64,000 bases of DNA from Calothrix membranacea FACHB-236 (GCF_014696315.1 NZ_JACJPX010000009.1:92503-156502); one strand, 5' to 3'; positions 9,712 through 18,070 are shown, counted from the first letter of the stretch. Made by a program: numbers and translations. The notes: generated from the letters alone by a model not told the origin.

Positions 9712-10671
9712 CTATTTAGCTAATCTTAATTCCGCCAAAGCAACAGCACCCCATAAAGGTGCATCATCACCTAACGCAGCTGAAATAATTTTAAAATCAA
9801 CTTCTGGTAGTGCTGTTTCTGTTGCTACCTGACGTAAAATTTCCCACCATTTACTCCCTGCTTTAGTTACGCTCCCACCTAAGATAAATAATTGCGGGTT
9901 CACTAAGTTTGCTAAATTACCAATACCCACACCTAAAGCCCAAGCAGATTTGCGTAAAACCTCCTGAGCTAAATCATCCCCAGCCGCCGCCGCTTGACTG
10001 ATTAATTGTCCTGTTAATAGTTCTAAATTATCCTCCACCAAACCCCGTAATATCTTTCCGTCCCAGAGTTTCGGCTGTGCTGTTAAAGCTTCCCTGGCAT
10101 TTTGCGCCATGTAGGGGCCAGAAGCCAAACGTTCCACACATCCACGTTTACCACACAAACATACCGGGCCAGCTGGGTCTACTACTATATGCCCAATTTC
10201 ACCAGCCATCCCCCCTGCACCGCGCCAAGGCTGGCCATTGAGTATCCAACCACCACCCACACCAGTGCTAACGGTGATGTAAAACAGGCTATCGTAACCT
10301 TGACCTGCGCCAAAGCGATATTCGCCTAAAGCAGCGACATTAGCATCATTATCCACTGTTGTAGGAACGCCAAATTCTTGTTCTAACAACTCTTGGAGGG
10401 GAATATTTGCCCAGCCAGGAACATGGTGAGACAGTCGCACTGTACCTGTAGTAGCGTCTACAGGCCCGCCAAAGCTAACACCAATAGCGACAGGTTGAGT
10501 ATCTTGCAGCAAAAAGTGAATGAGCGATCGCATAATCTCTAAATCAGTGTTAGCATTGGCGATCGCTGGTGATAGGCGACGTTCATAACGCAGCCATTCT
10601 CGAGAACCAATATTTACGGTGGCTGCGGCTAACTTAGTTCCGCCAAAGTCGAGAGCTAATATTGATGTCAT
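9712..10671 (-). CDS. ROK family sugar kinase (glucokinase or N-acetylhexosamine kinase type)
   Basis: The protein has 319 residues with the ROK layout: phosphate-binding LDFGGTKLA near the N-terminus, the DNDAN motif (107-111) holding the catalytic aspartate, a second glycine-rich motif (STGVGGG, 135-141), and the zinc site H161 plus C171, C173 and C178 in CLCGKRGCVE. It would phosphorylate glucose or a related hexose in the cytoplasm with ATP or polyphosphate. The start ATG at 10671 fits the family N-terminus. It stands alone, with no sugar transporter or repressor beside it; specificity cannot be read from the sequence. Confidence 0.92.
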   Translation of the reverse strand: MTSILALDFGGTKLAAATVNIGSREWLRYERRLSPAIANANTDLEIMRSLIHFLLQDTQPVAIGVSFGGPVDATTGTVRLSHHVPGWANIPLQELLEQEFGVPTTVDNDANVAALGEYRFGAGQGYDSLFYITVSTGVGGGWILNGQPWRGAGGMAGEIGHIVVDPAGPVCLCGKRGCVERLASGPYMAQNAREALTAQPKLWDGKILRGLVEDNLELLTGQLISQAAAAGDDLAQEVLRKSAWALGVGIGNLANLVNPQLFILGGSVTKAGSKWWEILRQVATETALPEVDFKIISAALGDDAPLWGAVALAELRLAK

Positions 10672-10871
10672 AAAATTTTAGATTTTGGATTTTGGATTAT
10701 TTTTTGGATTTAGCTTGTGCAAATCCATCTATCGCTATCATGTTTTAATTTGATTCCACAATCTTTAATTCTCTCTGCTGCATATAAAAATGTTGAGTTT
10801 CTTTCTTAGGAAAGATGTTGACGCTCAAGATAAATTCAACACTAGAGGAAATTATATGATTTAGCGCACTC

Positions 10872-11120
10872 ATGACTTCTGAACAGTCTCAACCACCCAT
10901 CGATTTCTCTCATGCTAAAGAACCTGCTGTATCTCCCAATCTTGAGCAGCAAAAAAATCAGCAGAAATCCCAAGAACTGAGTGGAGAAATTCAGCAGCAA
11001 CCTCTACCTGATGATTTAACTCATCCAGAACCAAATGCAGAGAATGTCGGAGAACGTCAAATAATTGTTGCTAATATTCCAGGAGGAGCAGCAGCAGATC
11101 TCAATGATGCTCATGATTGA
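10872..11120 (+). CDS. Small, disordered, acidic hypothetical protein
   Basis: The ORF codes for 82 residues rich in Gln, Glu, Pro and Ser, without hydrophobic segments or known motifs; the end reads GGAAADLNDAHD. Its last 20 bp overlap the 3' end of the convergent Mut7-C gene. A purine-rich stretch (AGAGGAAA) lies about 20 bp upstream, rather far for a ribosome binding site. Composition suggests an intrinsically disordered protein, but it may not be expressed. I do not recognise it. Confidence 0.45.
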   Translation: MTSEQSQPPIDFSHAKEPAVSPNLEQQKNQQKSQELSGEIQQQPLPDDLTHPEPNAENVGERQIIVANIPGGAAADLNDAHD

Positions 11121-11868
11121 ATTGCTCAGTTTTTTCGGAATCTAATACTCCATCAATAAACTGTTGCAACCGTTCATAATGGGTTCCTTTCCAATAAATT
11201 TGAGCGCAGTCTTGGCAGCGATGAAAGTCCTGATTTTGTAATTGCACACTTTCAGGAAGTAGATGCATGATAGTTTCCTTCGCTATCGATTCTAGTAAAC
11301 CATTGCAACGCAAACATCGTTGAAAAGGGGATACTAACTTAAACAAATCAAATCGTCGCAGTACTTCTATGATTTGCTGTTGGGGATTTGTGCTTCTGAC
11401 GTAATAGCCATGCTTTACTAGACTACGCATCAATAAACCCTTATCACGGGTCAAAAGAATCCGTTCTTGGCTGTGAGAAACCTCAGCTAATTCCTCATCA
11501 CCATAATCATTACGATATAAAGTATCAAAGCCTAACAGCCTTAAAGATGTGGCTAATTTACCTAAATGAATATCTAAAACAAAGCGAATAATACTCAGCG
11601 GTTGTGGACGTACAGAAATGCTTGGTGTATTAGTCACAGAGATAGGATAAACATTGATAATATCTCCATCCTGAACAATATAAGAAAAATCTACATAATT
11701 ATTATTTACTTCAATAGCATCAACTTCTGGATGGGGAACACCCAAAGACTCAATCATGTCTTTAATTGAGGCTCTTTCCCCAAAATTATGTATGATTTTC
11801 ACTCGCCTTTTATTGCGTGGTAAAAAATCGTTTAATTCTGCATAAAAGTTGAAATAAGAAACAGCCAT
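11101..11868 (-). CDS. Ubiquitin-like domain plus Mut7-C RNase-type protein
   Basis: The protein has 255 residues. Residues 1-80 match a ThiS/MoaD-like beta-grasp (Ub-Mut7C) ending in a typical DGDIINVYP turn. Residues about 92-240 form a Mut7-C domain, a PIN-like nuclease fold, with D99 in FVLDIHLGKLA and RD at 141-142, and a zinc ribbon from C185, C188, C218 and C221. Predicted to act on RNA, but substrate and activity are not established. Older annotations call this family PilT-like. The stop overlaps the convergent small ORF at 10872-11120. Confidence 0.88.
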   Translation of the reverse strand: MAVSYFNFYAELNDFLPRNKRRVKIIHNFGERASIKDMIESLGVPHPEVDAIEVNNNYVDFSYIVQDGDIINVYPISVTNTPSISVRPQPLSIIRFVLDIHLGKLATSLRLLGFDTLYRNDYGDEELAEVSHSQERILLTRDKGLLMRSLVKHGYYVRSTNPQQQIIEVLRRFDLFKLVSPFQRCLRCNGLLESIAKETIMHLLPESVQLQNQDFHRCQDCAQIYWKGTHYERLQQFIDGVLDSEKTEQFNHEHH

Positions 11869-12308
11869 AATGGGTAATTGGTAATTGGTAATCGGTAATT
11901 GATAATTGCTAATGGGGGATTGGTGGGATGAATTACCTTTAATTTAGGTTTCTCAGCTATACCAATTTAATATGAAGTTGCAATATATCTAGATCCCCCT
12001 AAATCCCCCTTAACAAGGGGGACTTTGATTTTAGTTCTCCCCCTTTGAAAAAAGGGGGCTAGAGGGGGGATAGAATTCTATGCAGCCTCATAAAAAATTG
12101 GTATAAAACATATCTATTGTGCATATTAAAATTTTATCAATCTCTTTTGGAGTAGGCATCTTACCCATCCTGATGATGCAATTTCAACGCTGATTAGCTG
12201 AGTTGATTTTTTCACAACACTCTGTAACCTTTGATTTCTTGGAAAAACTCTCTTCCCCTACAAGCACGAAGTTTAATTACCCATTACCCATTACCCATTA
12301 CCAATCTA
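11869..12308. other. Intergenic region with STRR heptamers and a MITE-like element
   Basis: Contains TAATTGG-type heptamers (about 11870-11905), a 148-bp inverted-repeat element (11958-12105, listed separately), and CCCATTA heptamers (about 12277-12302) just downstream of the argJ stop. No gene is visible. Confidence 0.6.
11958..12105. mobile_element. MITE-like element with TATACCAATTT termini
   Basis: The ends TATACCAATTT (11958-11968) and AAATTGGTATA (12095-12105) are exact inverted copies, and similarity continues to TATGA on each side. The interior is filled with C-run/G-run hairpins (ATCCCCCT...AAGGGGGA). It has no coding capacity. The TA at each end would fit a TA-duplicating (IS630/Tc1-like) parent, which is inference. 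Confidence 0.55.
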
Positions 12309-13550
12309 TCAAGTAGTGTATTCGGCGTTGATTTTCACATAGTCGTAACTCAAGTCACAACCCCAAGCTTTACCAGTACCATGACCATTACCAACACTCA
12401 CAGAGATTAATACTGTATCTTCTTTGAGATAAGCACCTGCTGCTGCTTGTTTCAAATAAGCACTCGCTGCTGCACGATCAAATGATAGCGGTTGACCATT
12501 TTCTAAGAGTAAGAAATCCCCTAGCTTGATTTGCAAGTTTTCTTGCTCAAAGGGTACACCAGCACGTCCAGCAGCGGCGGCGATACGTCCCCAGTTGGGA
12601 TCGCGGCCAAAAATTGCAGATTTCACTAAGGATGAACCTGCGATAGTTTTAGCTATTTGACGCGCTGAAGTTTCATCATGGGCCCCAGTAACTTGCACTT
12701 CCATGAGACAAGTTGCACCTTCTCCATCACGGGCGATCGCTTTTGCTAAATGCTGGCATACTGCTGTTAACATTGCTTCTAGTTTTTCCGCTTCTGGCCC
12801 CATTTCGATAATGGCTGGGGTGCGGGATTGTCCATTAGCTAAGGCGATTAAGCTGTCATTGGTGCTGGTATCACCATCAACGGTAATGGAATTAAAGCTT
12901 CTGTCGGCGGCGCGACTTAACATTTGTTGCCAAAGCGCTGGCGATACAACCGCATCACAGGTGACAAATGCCAGCATAGTTGCCATGTTGGGGTGAATCA
13001 TCCCCGAACCTTTGGCAATTCCACCAATTCGCACCGGGCGATCGCCTATAGTTGTCTCTAAGGCAATGGATTTAGGCACCAAATCTGTAGTGATAATTGC
13101 TCCAGCTGCCGCATCTGAGCCTGTTTCTGAAAGTGCAGCTACTAGTTGCGGAATCCCTGCTTTAAGTTTATCCATCTTGATGCGCTGTCCAATCACCCCA
13201 GTGGAGGCCAATAATACAGATTCGCTAGGGATATTCAAAACTTGGGCTACTGTCATCGCTGATTCTAAAGCATCAAACCAGCCCTGAGTACCTGTAGCTG
13301 CGTTTGCTTGTCCAGCATTACAGAGAATTGCCCGTGCATTCTGCTTGGCTTGTAAGCGTTGGCGACAATAATCTACACAGGCGGCTCTAACTTGACTGGT
13401 GGTAAACACACCTGCTGCGATCGCTTCTACATCTGACAATATCAAAGCTAAATCAGGTAATCCCGAAGGCTTTAAACCTGCGGTAATTCCTGCTGCTCGA
13501 TATCCCCTTGGTGCTGTGATACCACCTGTAATCTCCTGCCAGTCTGCCAT
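12309..13550 (-). CDS. argJ: Bifunctional ornithine acetyltransferase / N-acetylglutamate synthase ArgJ
   Basis: The protein has 413 residues, the family's normal length. ArgJ recycles the acetyl group from N-acetylornithine to glutamate and can also acetylate glutamate with acetyl-CoA in arginine synthesis. It is self-cleaved before a threonine nucleophile, here T191 in the conserved GSGMIHPNMATML. Other family signatures are the N-terminal GGITAPRGYRAAGI and the C-terminal DPNWGRIAAAAGRAG. The ATG at 13550 has GGGAGA about 6 nt upstream. The gene stands alone, as cyanobacterial arg genes usually do. Confidence 0.97.
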   Translation of the reverse strand: MADWQEITGGITAPRGYRAAGITAGLKPSGLPDLALILSDVEAIAAGVFTTSQVRAACVDYCRQRLQAKQNARAILCNAGQANAATGTQGWFDALESAMTVAQVLNIPSESVLLASTGVIGQRIKMDKLKAGIPQLVAALSETGSDAAAGAIITTDLVPKSIALETTIGDRPVRIGGIAKGSGMIHPNMATMLAFVTCDAVVSPALWQQMLSRAADRSFNSITVDGDTSTNDSLIALANGQSRTPAIIEMGPEAEKLEAMLTAVCQHLAKAIARDGEGATCLMEVQVTGAHDETSARQIAKTIAGSSLVKSAIFGRDPNWGRIAAAAGRAGVPFEQENLQIKLGDFLLLENGQPLSFDRAAASAYLKQAAAGAYLKEDTVLISVSVGNGHGTGKAWGCDLSYDYVKINAEYTT

Positions 13551-13649
13551 GATTATTCTCCCACAACTATCTAGTGGCTCGACTGGCGATTATACCAAGT
13601 CTTATGTAATTCCAAATTCAAACTTTAAAATTCCATAGGATTGAGGGTT

Positions 13650-13707
13650 GGGGACTGGGGACTGGGGATTAGGGATTAGGGATTAGGGATTAGGGACTGG
13701 GGACTGA
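13650..13707. repeat. STRR1 array (GGGGACT / AGGGATT heptamers)
   Basis: At least seven consecutive heptamers alternate between GGGGACT and AGGGATT, the complement of the CCCCRRT class known as STRR1 in heterocystous cyanobacteria. Confidence 0.85.
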
Positions 13708-13790
13708 GAGATGAGGAAGATGAAGGAAAACACCAATTACCAATTACCAATTACCAAATGACCCTTGACTCTTAACAACATCAAAAATTG

Positions 13791-13841
13791 AAAAAGGAGA
13801 GCCACTTGGGCAGCTCTCCAGATCATCAGGGTGCATCTATA
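13791..13841 (-). ncRNA. Putative small RNA, array copy A
   Basis: On the minus strand a conserved core (ATGCACCCTGATGA, then CTGGAGAGCTGCCCAAGTGG) ends in a hairpin with 7-bp arms (GGAGAGC 13796-13802 and GCTCTCC 13813-13819) followed by five T. Upstream are a TATGAT -10 box and a TTGCCC -35 box spaced 16 bp apart. A transcript of about 50 nt is predicted. Expression is inferred. Confidence 0.65.
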
Positions 13842-13847
13842 TACCAC

Positions 13848-13875
13848 ATCATAACATATTTTCGCTGAGGGGCAA
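13848..13875 (-). promoter_or_regulatory. Promoter of sRNA copy A (TTGCCC-16-TATGAT)
   Basis: On the minus strand the -35 TTGCCC is 13870-13875 and the -10 TATGAT is 13848-13853, with a 16-bp spacer. The -35 sits in a GGGGTATTGCCCC-like dyad that is also seen at copies C and D. Confidence 0.6.
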
Positions 13876-13932
13876 TACCCCTTAATCAGGTTTTTATGAA
13901 AATATGGTGAAGTTGGCTTTCAGGTTAACACA

Positions 13933-13987
13933 AAAAATAAAAAAGGCAACTACTTGGGCAAATTTTCAAATTATCAGCGTGCATTTA
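13933..13987 (-). ncRNA. Putative small RNA, array copy B (degenerate)
   Basis: Shares the core (ATGCACGCTGATAA, then TTGCCCAAGTAG) and a trailing T-run with the other copies. The 5' arm of the hairpin has decayed and no -35 box is visible, so this copy may be silent. Confidence 0.4.
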
Positions 13988-14096
13988 CTTAGCAGATAAG
14001 TAGATTTTCAACATGAGTGATACTACTTGTTATTTAATGCTTTGATCCAAAATTCTGATGAAGACTCTTCATCATCAGATACAGCCCAGTCAGTAC

Positions 14097-14116
14097 AGAC
14101 GCGATCAATCGCGTCT
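14097..14116. repeat. Dispersed palindrome AGACGCGAT-CA-ATCGCGTCT
   Basis: A 9-bp perfect inverted repeat. Sister copies occur at 40216-40235 and 45346-45367. Confidence 0.7.
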
Positions 14117-14297
14117 ACTGTTTTGCCTAGCAGAAATTCTCAAAGATAATTCTTGAGTGGTTTCTACTTTCTTGGGAGCTAAAAGACTACTAATTAAGCT
14201 CATCTCACCCCTCAAAGATTCACGGCATAAAGAAAGCTATTAATGCCCAATGCCCGATGCCCCAAGTAAGCTTTCCCGCCTACTTTTTGTAATTCAC

Positions 14298-14351
14298 AAA
14301 AAAAAGAGAGCTACTTGGGCAGCTCTCCAGGTCATCAGGGTGCATCTATAT
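14298..14351 (-). ncRNA. Putative small RNA, array copy C (best preserved)
   Basis: On the minus strand a perfect TATAAT -10 box precedes the core ATGCACCCTGATGACC and a hairpin (AGAGCT-containing 7-bp arms, 14306-14312 and 14321-14327; loop GCCCAAGT) followed by eight T. This is a textbook intrinsic terminator. The predicted transcript is about 54 nt. The core is nearly identical to copy A about 500 bp away, while the surrounding spacer is not conserved. Confidence 0.7.
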
Positions 14352-14357
14352 AACATG

Positions 14358-14385
14358 ATTATAGCATCTTTGTGGTGATGGGCAA
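14358..14385 (-). promoter_or_regulatory. Promoter of sRNA copy C (TTGCCC-16-TATAAT)
   Basis: The -35 TTGCCC is 14380-14385 and the -10 TATAAT is 14358-14363, with a 16-bp spacer exactly as in copy A. The surrounding GGGTCTTGCCC resembles the dyad upstream of copy A. Confidence 0.65.
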
Positions 14386-14450
14386 GACCCCCCAATGAAA
14401 GTTTTTTGTATAAATTTTTGGCAAATTTTTTGAGGCTGGGTTTGCTCAAT

Positions 14451-14499
14451 CACAAGCAGCGCTACTTAGATAGCTTTTGAGAGCATCAGCGTATATTGT
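14451..14499 (-). ncRNA. Putative small RNA, array copy D (diverged)
   Basis: The core aligns with the other copies (TACGCTGATGCTCTC, then AAGTAG) with a TATACT -10 box at 14506-14511. The -35 region reads ATACCC at the expected spacing. The terminator arms are weaker and no long T-run follows. Confidence 0.4.
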
Positions 14500-14703
14500 T
14501 AACAGAGTATAACATTTTGGGAGTGAGGGGTATAACCCATCTTCATAATTTCTTGTTATCACATTTTGTAAAGCAACTACCGAACACTGGCGATATCAGA
14601 GCGTACAAGCAGCATTTGGCAATAATTCGTACAAGCGTGTAGTGCGATCGCCTTAACTCTTCAATGATAATTGACAGCTGACCTAGGTTAAATTTCCCAT
14701 AAA

Positions 14704-14735
14704 AAATTCCCTCAGAATTTCTGAGGGAGGTTCGA
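14704..14735 (-). terminator. Rho-independent terminator of the site-2 protease gene
   Basis: On the minus strand, CCCTCAG-AAATT-CTGAGGG is followed by AATTTTTTA, about 25 bp past the stop codon of the protease gene. Confidence 0.85.
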
Positions 14736-14759
14736 GAAGGAGTCTATGTGATGGGAAAA

Positions 14760-15893
14760 CTATGCAGGGTTAAATTGAGATCTGCGTTGCAATAGTTGGA
14801 TAATCGCAGCTTTCTCTAAAATTCCCACTAGTACGCCATTTTCACGAATTACTGGAAGTGCAGAGATTTGTTGTTGTTCGAGTAGCTGAACTACTTCTAC
14901 TAATGGCTTGTCTGATTGGACTGTGGTAGATTCTGCAATGGGTCGCATGACTTGTTTAACTTGAGTTTCTGACCACTCAGTTGTAGGAATGGTTCGCAAA
15001 TCATGAGCTGCGATCGCACCTACTAATTGTCCTTCATCGTCAGTTACTAAGAAGCGATGCCATTGTTCTCCACTTAAGATGCGTTCATCAGCGAATTCTC
15101 TGAGAGTTAGGTTAGCAGAAACAATCGGGCTATTAGGGGTGACAACATCTGCAGCAGTTAAGCCTGTCAGTTTTTCTTGGACTCTGGCAAATTGCGCGGC
15201 GTTACCTGCATTTTGTAGCAAGAAGAAACCAATTAACAAGTTCCAGATGTTCGCAAAGCTACCGAAGAATAGTATGGGAAGTAAACCAGAAGCGATCGCT
15301 ACCCAACCAAATATCTGTCCAACTCGACTGGCAAAGGTTACGCCTTTATAAGGATTGCCTGTAATCTTCCAAACTAAGGCTTTCAGTATATTACCCCCAT
15401 CTAAGGGTAAGCCAGGAATGAGGTTAAATAGCGCTAATGCGAGGTTAACAGTAGCTAAAACGCCTAGTATTGCGGCGAGTGGCCCAGTGGCGGCTGTAGC
15501 GTAACCAATACCTGTAGTTAACCCGCAGATTAATAGACTAACTAACGGCCCTGCGATCGCTACCCAAAAAGCTTCGCCTGGGGTTTTCGATTCTTTCTCT
15601 AAGCTGGCTAAACCACCAAATATAAATAATGTGATTGATTTAACATCAATTCCTTGGCGAATAGCTACAAAGCTATGTCCTAATTCATGGGCGACGACAG
15701 AGGCAAATAACAACAGCGCTGTCATCAATCCTAGTACTAAAGCTAGTCCTCCAGATAATTGCGGGAATTGCCCCATCAGTCCGCTGCTATAAGTCCAAGT
15801 TACTAAACCCAGAACTAAAAACCACGACGGATGGATATAGAAGGGAATCCCGAAGAGATTACCAACGCGTATTGTGCCATTCATGTCGTTCAC
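14760..15893 (-). CDS. Site-2 protease family zinc metalloprotease with CBS domains (M50)
   Basis: The protein has 377 residues. About six hydrophobic segments span residues 15-235. The zinc site is HELGH (69-73) in the second membrane region, with the third ligand in LPLDGGN (near 162-168). Two CBS domains follow (about 245-375). This is the archaeal/cyanobacterial SpoIVFB-like group 3 layout, expected to cut membrane-bound proteins inside the bilayer, with CBS domains sensing adenine nucleotides or energy state. The natural substrate is unknown. The ATG at 15893 follows a weak ribosome site (AAAGGTG). A terminator follows the gene. Confidence 0.93.
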   Translation of the reverse strand: MNDMNGTIRVGNLFGIPFYIHPSWFLVLGLVTWTYSSGLMGQFPQLSGGLALVLGLMTALLLFASVVAHELGHSFVAIRQGIDVKSITLFIFGGLASLEKESKTPGEAFWVAIAGPLVSLLICGLTTGIGYATAATGPLAAILGVLATVNLALALFNLIPGLPLDGGNILKALVWKITGNPYKGVTFASRVGQIFGWVAIASGLLPILFFGSFANIWNLLIGFFLLQNAGNAAQFARVQEKLTGLTAADVVTPNSPIVSANLTLREFADERILSGEQWHRFLVTDDEGQLVGAIAAHDLRTIPTTEWSETQVKQVMRPIAESTTVQSDKPLVEVVQLLEQQQISALPVIRENGVLVGILEKAAIIQLLQRRSQFNPA

Positions 15894-16009
15894 CTTTGAT
15901 TTTTGTTTCTAGAGGTTTGCTTTCATTCCTCTTGATGTTTCCAGTGTAACGAAATGTAAACGAATATTAATCTTTCTGTTGGTAGGGGTGTCCGTCTTTA
16001 TAGGTGCGG

Positions 16010-16930
16010 TTATTTCGATTTAGCTGTATTTACAGATGTCGGCAAAGCATAAAAACCTAAATGATTGCCAACCGGGCGTTCCCGCATAGGTAGTCTGGTA
16101 TGAACGGGAGCATTTAATACCTTTGCGCCATCAGCCTTTCCCATAACTAAGGTGACGGAACCACCGCCATCCATATTAACTGCAGCATCAGCGCCTAAAT
16201 CTATAGCAGTCTTGGTTAATTCAGTGAGAGTCAGTCCTTCACTATAGAAAGGTTGTTTGCCATCTACAGCAATTAGCCAGAGTTTATTACCTTCCTGGTT
16301 GATTGCTGCTGCTAAACGTGGGTAAGGTTTATTTTCTTGCAGATGAGAAATTACAGGCTTACCATCTGCAACTAAAATTTCTTGCCCTGCAATGGCTTGA
16401 AATGTATCTTTTGGACATTTACCACTAGCGAAGATTTGCGCCAGATTATTTTTGGCAAAGCACAGCACAGCCTTATTTTCTTCTGGTTTGGAATAACGAT
16501 GCCCATTAGAGATTAGCTCTCCTAAAGGATAGGAAGGATCGCCGCTATGGGGATAATAATCCCAAGGTGTTTTTTCATAAAAATGGTGGAAGTAGCTACC
16601 ATTTACCGCCAATTGCAGCTTAAATTCGCCTAGAAATTCTGAGGTAGTTCGGGCGTTAGTTTTTTTACCTTTCTCAGGTAAGCCCGGAGTTACCAAAGCT
16701 TTAACTCCCGGTGCTGTCAAATCAATAGTGACGATATGGATCATTACCGGACGCGTCTGGGAAACAGCGCGACGTTGATACACAATCCCCTGAAACAATA
16801 CTTGCTGCTGATCGCTTCGAGATGGACGTAAAATACACAACCATCCATAGAACAGTGCGGGTGCTAAAAGCAAACTGGAAACAGCTGCGAGCAAAAATCT
16901 TCTGATGTAAACTTTGTAGCGATGATGCAT
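16010..16930 (-). CDS. Phosphodiester glycosidase (NAGPA) family protein, secreted or membrane-anchored
   Basis: The protein has 306 residues: a basic N-terminus, one hydrophobic segment (about 11-32), then an NAGPA-type domain. Family marks are HIVTIDLTAPGVKALVT, AVNGSYFH and the C-terminal DGKQPFYSEGLTLTEL and NMDGGGSVTLV. Such proteins hydrolyse sugar-phosphodiester bonds or act on envelope glycans; the substrate here is not known. A second possible start (16927) gives one residue less. Upstream lies a divergent 331-bp spacer. Confidence 0.88.
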   Translation of the reverse strand: MHHRYKVYIRRFLLAAVSSLLLAPALFYGWLCILRPSRSDQQQVLFQGIVYQRRAVSQTRPVMIHIVTIDLTAPGVKALVTPGLPEKGKKTNARTTSEFLGEFKLQLAVNGSYFHHFYEKTPWDYYPHSGDPSYPLGELISNGHRYSKPEENKAVLCFAKNNLAQIFASGKCPKDTFQAIAGQEILVADGKPVISHLQENKPYPRLAAAINQEGNKLWLIAVDGKQPFYSEGLTLTELTKTAIDLGADAAVNMDGGGSVTLVMGKADGAKVLNAPVHTRLPMRERPVGNHLGFYALPTSVNTAKSK

Positions 16931-17261
16931 AGCTCAATTAAGTAACAGCAGTTAATCTTGTGTTTATGCACCCCCAATATCAACATTGCAGTCTATGTAA
17001 TTCTGACGAAGAAATTTACTAACTAAAGTTATAGTGTTAGCCTAACGTACTGTCTGATATGTTGTGGTGCGTCAGAAAACTCTCTGCTTTCGTTCCCAGG
17101 ATAAAACCGCACCGAGAGATTTTTTAGAAATTCTTACCTACGAGACTATCTAGATTTGTTAGTTTAGACATAATGAAATTAGTGCGAATGGTGCTGACGT
17201 AGTTGGGCGGCTTCTGTCACGCGGTAAATCGTTATTAAAATTAATACTCAGAGAAAGAATT
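16931..17261. other. Divergent intergenic region with a terminator-like hairpin
   Basis: On the plus strand, CTCTCTGC (about 17079-17086) can pair with GCACCGAGAG ahead of TTTTTT near 17120-17126, and a TATAGT box lies near 17030. This could be a short RNA or an attenuator before the 2TM gene. Nothing else is recognisable. Confidence 0.35.
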
Positions 17262-17765
17262 ATGACGGCATTTGAACCAAAAAGCATCCGTTCTTATAGC
17301 CAAGAAGAGGTACAGCAAATTCTTCAGTTGGCGATCGCAAGTCATGCTGAAAATATAGATAGAGAATTTTCTTATCAGGAGTTGATAGAAATTGCGGCTG
17401 AGTTAGAAATTTCTCCAGATACTTTACAACTAGCAGAACGAGACTGGCAAGTGCAACAGAGCGAAGTGCAACGTCGGCAAGTTTTTAACCTGTACCGCCG
17501 AGGAAGGTTTAAAAAACGTTTGGGCAATTATGCGATCGTCAATGCTTTTTTTATCCTAGTTGATTTAATTAGTGGTGGCGGTGTCTCTTGGGCGCTGTAT
17601 ATTTTGCTATTCTGTAGTTTCTTGGTGGGGCTTGATATCTGGAATACCTTCCAAACTCAAGGTGAAGACTACGAAAAAGCCTTCCAGCGCTGGAATCGCA
17701 AACACCAGATTAAACAAACTATCAATTCAGTTTTGAACAGGTGCTTTAAAGCATTGCAGACTTAA
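17262..17765 (+). CDS. 2TM domain-containing protein
   Basis: The protein has 167 residues. The N-terminal part (1-75) is a helical segment with a SHOCT-like/DUF1707-like feel (YSQEEVQQILQLAI, LEISPDTLQLAERDW). A 2TM domain follows (about 80-135: FKKRLGNYAIVNAFFILVD and two hydrophobic stretches), then a basic tail. Such proteins are common in cyanobacteria, membrane-bound and of unknown function. The ATG at 17262 follows AGAGAAAG at good distance. Confidence 0.85.
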   Translation: MTAFEPKSIRSYSQEEVQQILQLAIASHAENIDREFSYQELIEIAAELEISPDTLQLAERDWQVQQSEVQRRQVFNLYRRGRFKKRLGNYAIVNAFFILVDLISGGGVSWALYILLFCSFLVGLDIWNTFQTQGEDYEKAFQRWNRKHQIKQTINSVLNRCFKALQT

Positions 17766-18070
17766 ATAGCATGGCGAAATTAAAGATAACTGCTAAGGGC
17801 TGTCATTTGTCCTTAGTTATTTGTCATTTGTCAGGGTTTCTGATTGTCAATGACTGACTTGGATAAGCTGTTCCACATTTAACTTGCACATTGACAGGAG
17901 GCGGAGCGTCTCCGGCTCCGCTTGATTAGGCTGTTGAGCGTTGACAGTCAACAGTTAACAGTCAACAATCACCATGAGTAGTTATGCAATTTAAAGGTGT
18001 ATTAGCTTATCATTCAATACTTGTGGGTGAAGAACATAAGGATAAAAGGCAAAACAAGAACCTTTAACCC
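17766..18070. other. Intergenic region with GC-rich hairpin and STRR3 heptamers
   Basis: A hairpin with arms GCGGAGC/GCTCCGC lies at about 17900-17921, followed by CAACAGT-type (STRR3) heptamers at about 17938-17970. No gene is seen. Confidence 0.6.
17938..17970. repeat. STRR3 array (CAACAGT heptamers)
   Basis: Four near-perfect heptamers of the CAACAGT/TAACAGT class described for heterocystous cyanobacteria. Confidence 0.75.

Larger units (their letters stand above)
13551..14759. other. Long noncoding region holding a tandem sRNA-like array
   Basis: This 1.2-kb spacer has no credible ORF. It contains an STRR1 array (about 13650-13707), AATTACC heptamers (about 13734-13757), four copies of a promoter-core-terminator element on the minus strand (13791-14540), a dispersed palindrome (14097-14116), and the terminator of the protease gene (14704-14735). 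Confidence 0.7.

Noticed and set aside
13650..13707. Heptamer arrays as CRISPR or iterons
   Set aside because: Seven-base period with no spacers and spread over the chromosome fits STRR repeats.
13791..14540. Firm naming of the sRNA array as NsiR1
   Set aside because: Architecture is similar, but I cannot verify the sequence match and the known hetF neighbour is missing, so only a comparison is given.
16722..16937. 71-codon minus-strand ORF overlapping the NAGPA gene start
   Set aside because: Shifted-frame shadow of the NAGPA N-terminal coding region.
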